From NCBI RefSeq assembly GCF_009903685.1, contig NZ_JAAABI010000002.1, positions 806,001 to 870,000 of the forward strand: a stretch of DNA of 64,000 nt, written 5' to 3'. The translations under genes and the position numbers were made by a program. Within the stretch, counting starts at the first letter, position 1, and the number at the start of each line of letters is the position of its first letter. Shown piece after piece: positions 62,893 through 64,000 of this stretch. This DNA is from Flagellimonas ochracea. GTDB lineage: Bacteria; Bacteroidota; Bacteroidia; Flavobacteriales; Flavobacteriaceae. The notes under the pieces were generated by a model, which ran no database searches, was not told the DNA's origin, and worked only from the letters and a program-made list of their open reading frames with translations.

Positions 62893-64000
62893 ATGAGAAA
62901 GCTATTCTTTTCATCTATTGCACTTGTCTTTTTGCTTACAAGCTGTGGGTCAAAATCAAGGTCAAAAGGTGAGCTCGTCGGGGTCGCTGGAAAAAAGTGG
63001 CATCCAGAAAAACCCTACGGGATGGAACTTATTCCCCGAGGCGCCTTTGTAATGGGGAAAGCTGAGGAAGATCAGGCAAAGGTACTGAACGCACCTACAA
63101 GAACCGTTACCGTACGTTCCTTTTATATGGACGATACGGAAATCACCAATAGTGAGTATCGACAGTTTGTAGAGTGGGTAAAGGATTCTGTTGCCAGAAC
63201 CAAATTGGCCATACTGGCTGATGAACTTGGCCTAGGCCCAGAGGACGAAGGGATAGGCGAATATGCCTTTAAAGACACAGACACCACAGAACTTTCGGTA
63301 TACGACAAGTATATGTTGGACAATTATGCGGGACTGGGAGAAACTGGGTATGAAGGTAGAGCCTTGAACAAAGATGCCGATTTAGTATGGGACACTTCGG
63401 AGTACCCAGACGAGTACTATGCCGAAGTAATGGACTCATTGTATCTCCCCGAAGAGGAAAGCTATAACGGTCTTCGCTCCATAGATGTTACCCAACTGAA
63501 GTACAAGTATAGTTGGATGGACATTGAAGCGGCGGCCCGAGCTAGGACCGGTAGCAGAAAAGACTTCATCAAGCACGAGGAATTGGAAATCTATCCGGAT
63601 ACTACGGTTTGGATTCGAGATTTTGAATATTCCTATAACGAACCTATGCACAATGATTATTTTTGGCATGATGCCTACAGTGATTATCCTGTTGTGGGAG
63701 TCAATTGGATTCAGGCCAAAGCCTTTTGTAATTGGAGGACCAAGTATAAGAACGATGATCAGAAAAGTCGAGGGAAGCAGTTCGTAAACCAATTTAGATT
63801 GCCTACCGAGGCAGAATGGGAATATGCAGCAAGAGGAGGCATTGAAGGAGGCACCTACCCATGGGGAGGTCCTTATGTAATTAGTGACACGGGATGCTTT
63901 ATGGCCAACTTTAAGCCACAGCGGGGGGATTATGCCGCAGATGCCGCCTTGTACACTGTCGAGGCAAAGTCGTTCGAACCAAACGATTACAACCTTTACA
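62893..64000 (+). CDS. gldK: gliding motility / type IX secretion lipoprotein GldK (5' part, runs off the window)
   Basis: ATG 62893 opens a frame that remains open to the window end (369 codons). The lipoprotein signal ends VFLLTSC (Cys18). The KWHPEKPYGMELIPRGAF and VTVRSFYMDDTEITNSEYRQF segments are typical of GldK. The formylglycine-generating/sulfatase-modifying fold continues with VGVNWIQAKAFCNWR and FRLPTEAEWEYAARGG. GldK forms the periplasmic ring of the type IX secretion system with GldN. The next genes outside the window should be gldL, gldM and gldN. The 120-base upstream region has no obvious consensus promoter. Confidence 0.95.
   Translation, partial: MRKLFFSSIALVFLLTSCGSKSRSKGELVGVAGKKWHPEKPYGMELIPRGAFVMGKAEEDQAKVLNAPTRTVTVRSFYMDDTEITNSEYRQFVEWVKDSVARTKLAILADELGLGPEDEGIGEYAFKDTDTTELSVYDKYMLDNYAGLGETGYEGRALNKDADLVWDTSEYPDEYYAEVMDSLYLPEEESYNGLRSIDVTQLKYKYSWMDIEAAARARTGSRKDFIKHEELEIYPDTTVWIRDFEYSYNEPMHNDYFWHDAYSDYPVVGVNWIQAKAFCNWRTKYKNDDQKSRGKQFVNQFRLPTEAEWEYAARGGIEGGTYPWGGPYVISDTGCFMANFKPQRGDYAADAALYTVEAKSFEPNDYNLY

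Noticed and set aside
62893..64000. Reading the last gene as gldJ
   Set aside because: GldJ is a related lipoprotein, but the start of the mature protein and the topA-linked position fit GldK better.

Overview
The window looks like a chromosome segment of a marine-type member of the Flavobacteriaceae (Bacteroidota), perhaps close to the Muricauda/Flagellimonas group. The clues are a GldK-type gliding/type IX secretion lipoprotein gene at the right edge, a CHU_C-like domain, a GYDIA-type GHMP kinase beside class II HMG-CoA reductase (mevalonate pathway), a HYC_CC_PP-type protein, and putative promoters of the Bacteroidota form TAnnTTTG. The genus is a guess from memory; the family-level placement is well supported. 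Nothing was computed or searched.

Layout. 0.2-4.1 kb: a secreted LysM-like protein faces a minus-strand operon of four genes of the kind that accompanies arsenosugar biosynthesis (DUF2064/TIGR04282, purine nucleoside phosphorylase, DUF547, TIGR04283 glycosyltransferase). 4.3-7 kb: a lone GH32 fructan hydrolase lipoprotein and a GAPDH with unusual active-site neighbours. 7-13.6 kb: a gene-poor, AT-rich accessory stretch with small hypothetical genes, a frameshifted SRAP (HMCES/YedK-like) gene, a lipoprotein made mostly of a CHU_C-like domain, two unknown helical proteins and an AbiH-type phage-defence gene, ending at tRNA-Phe.

13.8-30 kb: conserved core. coaX, an outer-membrane protein, a TPR protein, lptC, a CNNM/CBS protein and ppiD run on the plus strand; then HMG-CoA reductase plus GYDIA kinase on the minus strand; then a DPP4-type peptidase and a POT peptide transporter. 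27.8-32.6 kb (minus): surE, a small membrane protein, lpxB, an NlpC/P60 lipoprotein and comEC. 32.8-35.9 kb (plus): a Prc-type protease and a DNA/RNA non-specific endonuclease. 35.9-43.6 kb (minus): the cell-shape block mreB-mreC-mreD-mrdA-rodA behind purH and a GAF/fRMsr gene. A large MG2/plug-like secreted protein follows on the minus strand.

46.2-50.0 kb (plus): a compact putative metal (probably copper) handling module: HYC_CC_PP protein, TonB-dependent receptor, secreted HMA protein, HMA-MauE/DoxX-like membrane fusion. Every member carries a conspicuous cysteine motif. 50.1-56.8 kb (minus): miaB, a sigma-54 activator lacking a receiver domain, lptE, a TPR-like gene, secG, then groES-groEL with its own sigma-54-like (GG-N10-GC) promoter. 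56.9-64 kb (plus): a membrane protein, an LVIVD-repeat lipoprotein, topA, a ureohydrolase-fold protein that has lost metal ligands, and the first 369 codons of gldK.

Most likely to repay a second look: the cysteine-rich metal module, the accessory island next to tRNA-Phe, the arsenosugar-type operon with an adenosine-type nucleoside phosphorylase and no ArsM/ArsS in view, the sigma-54-like groES promoter, and the pseudo-ureohydrolase linked to gldK.
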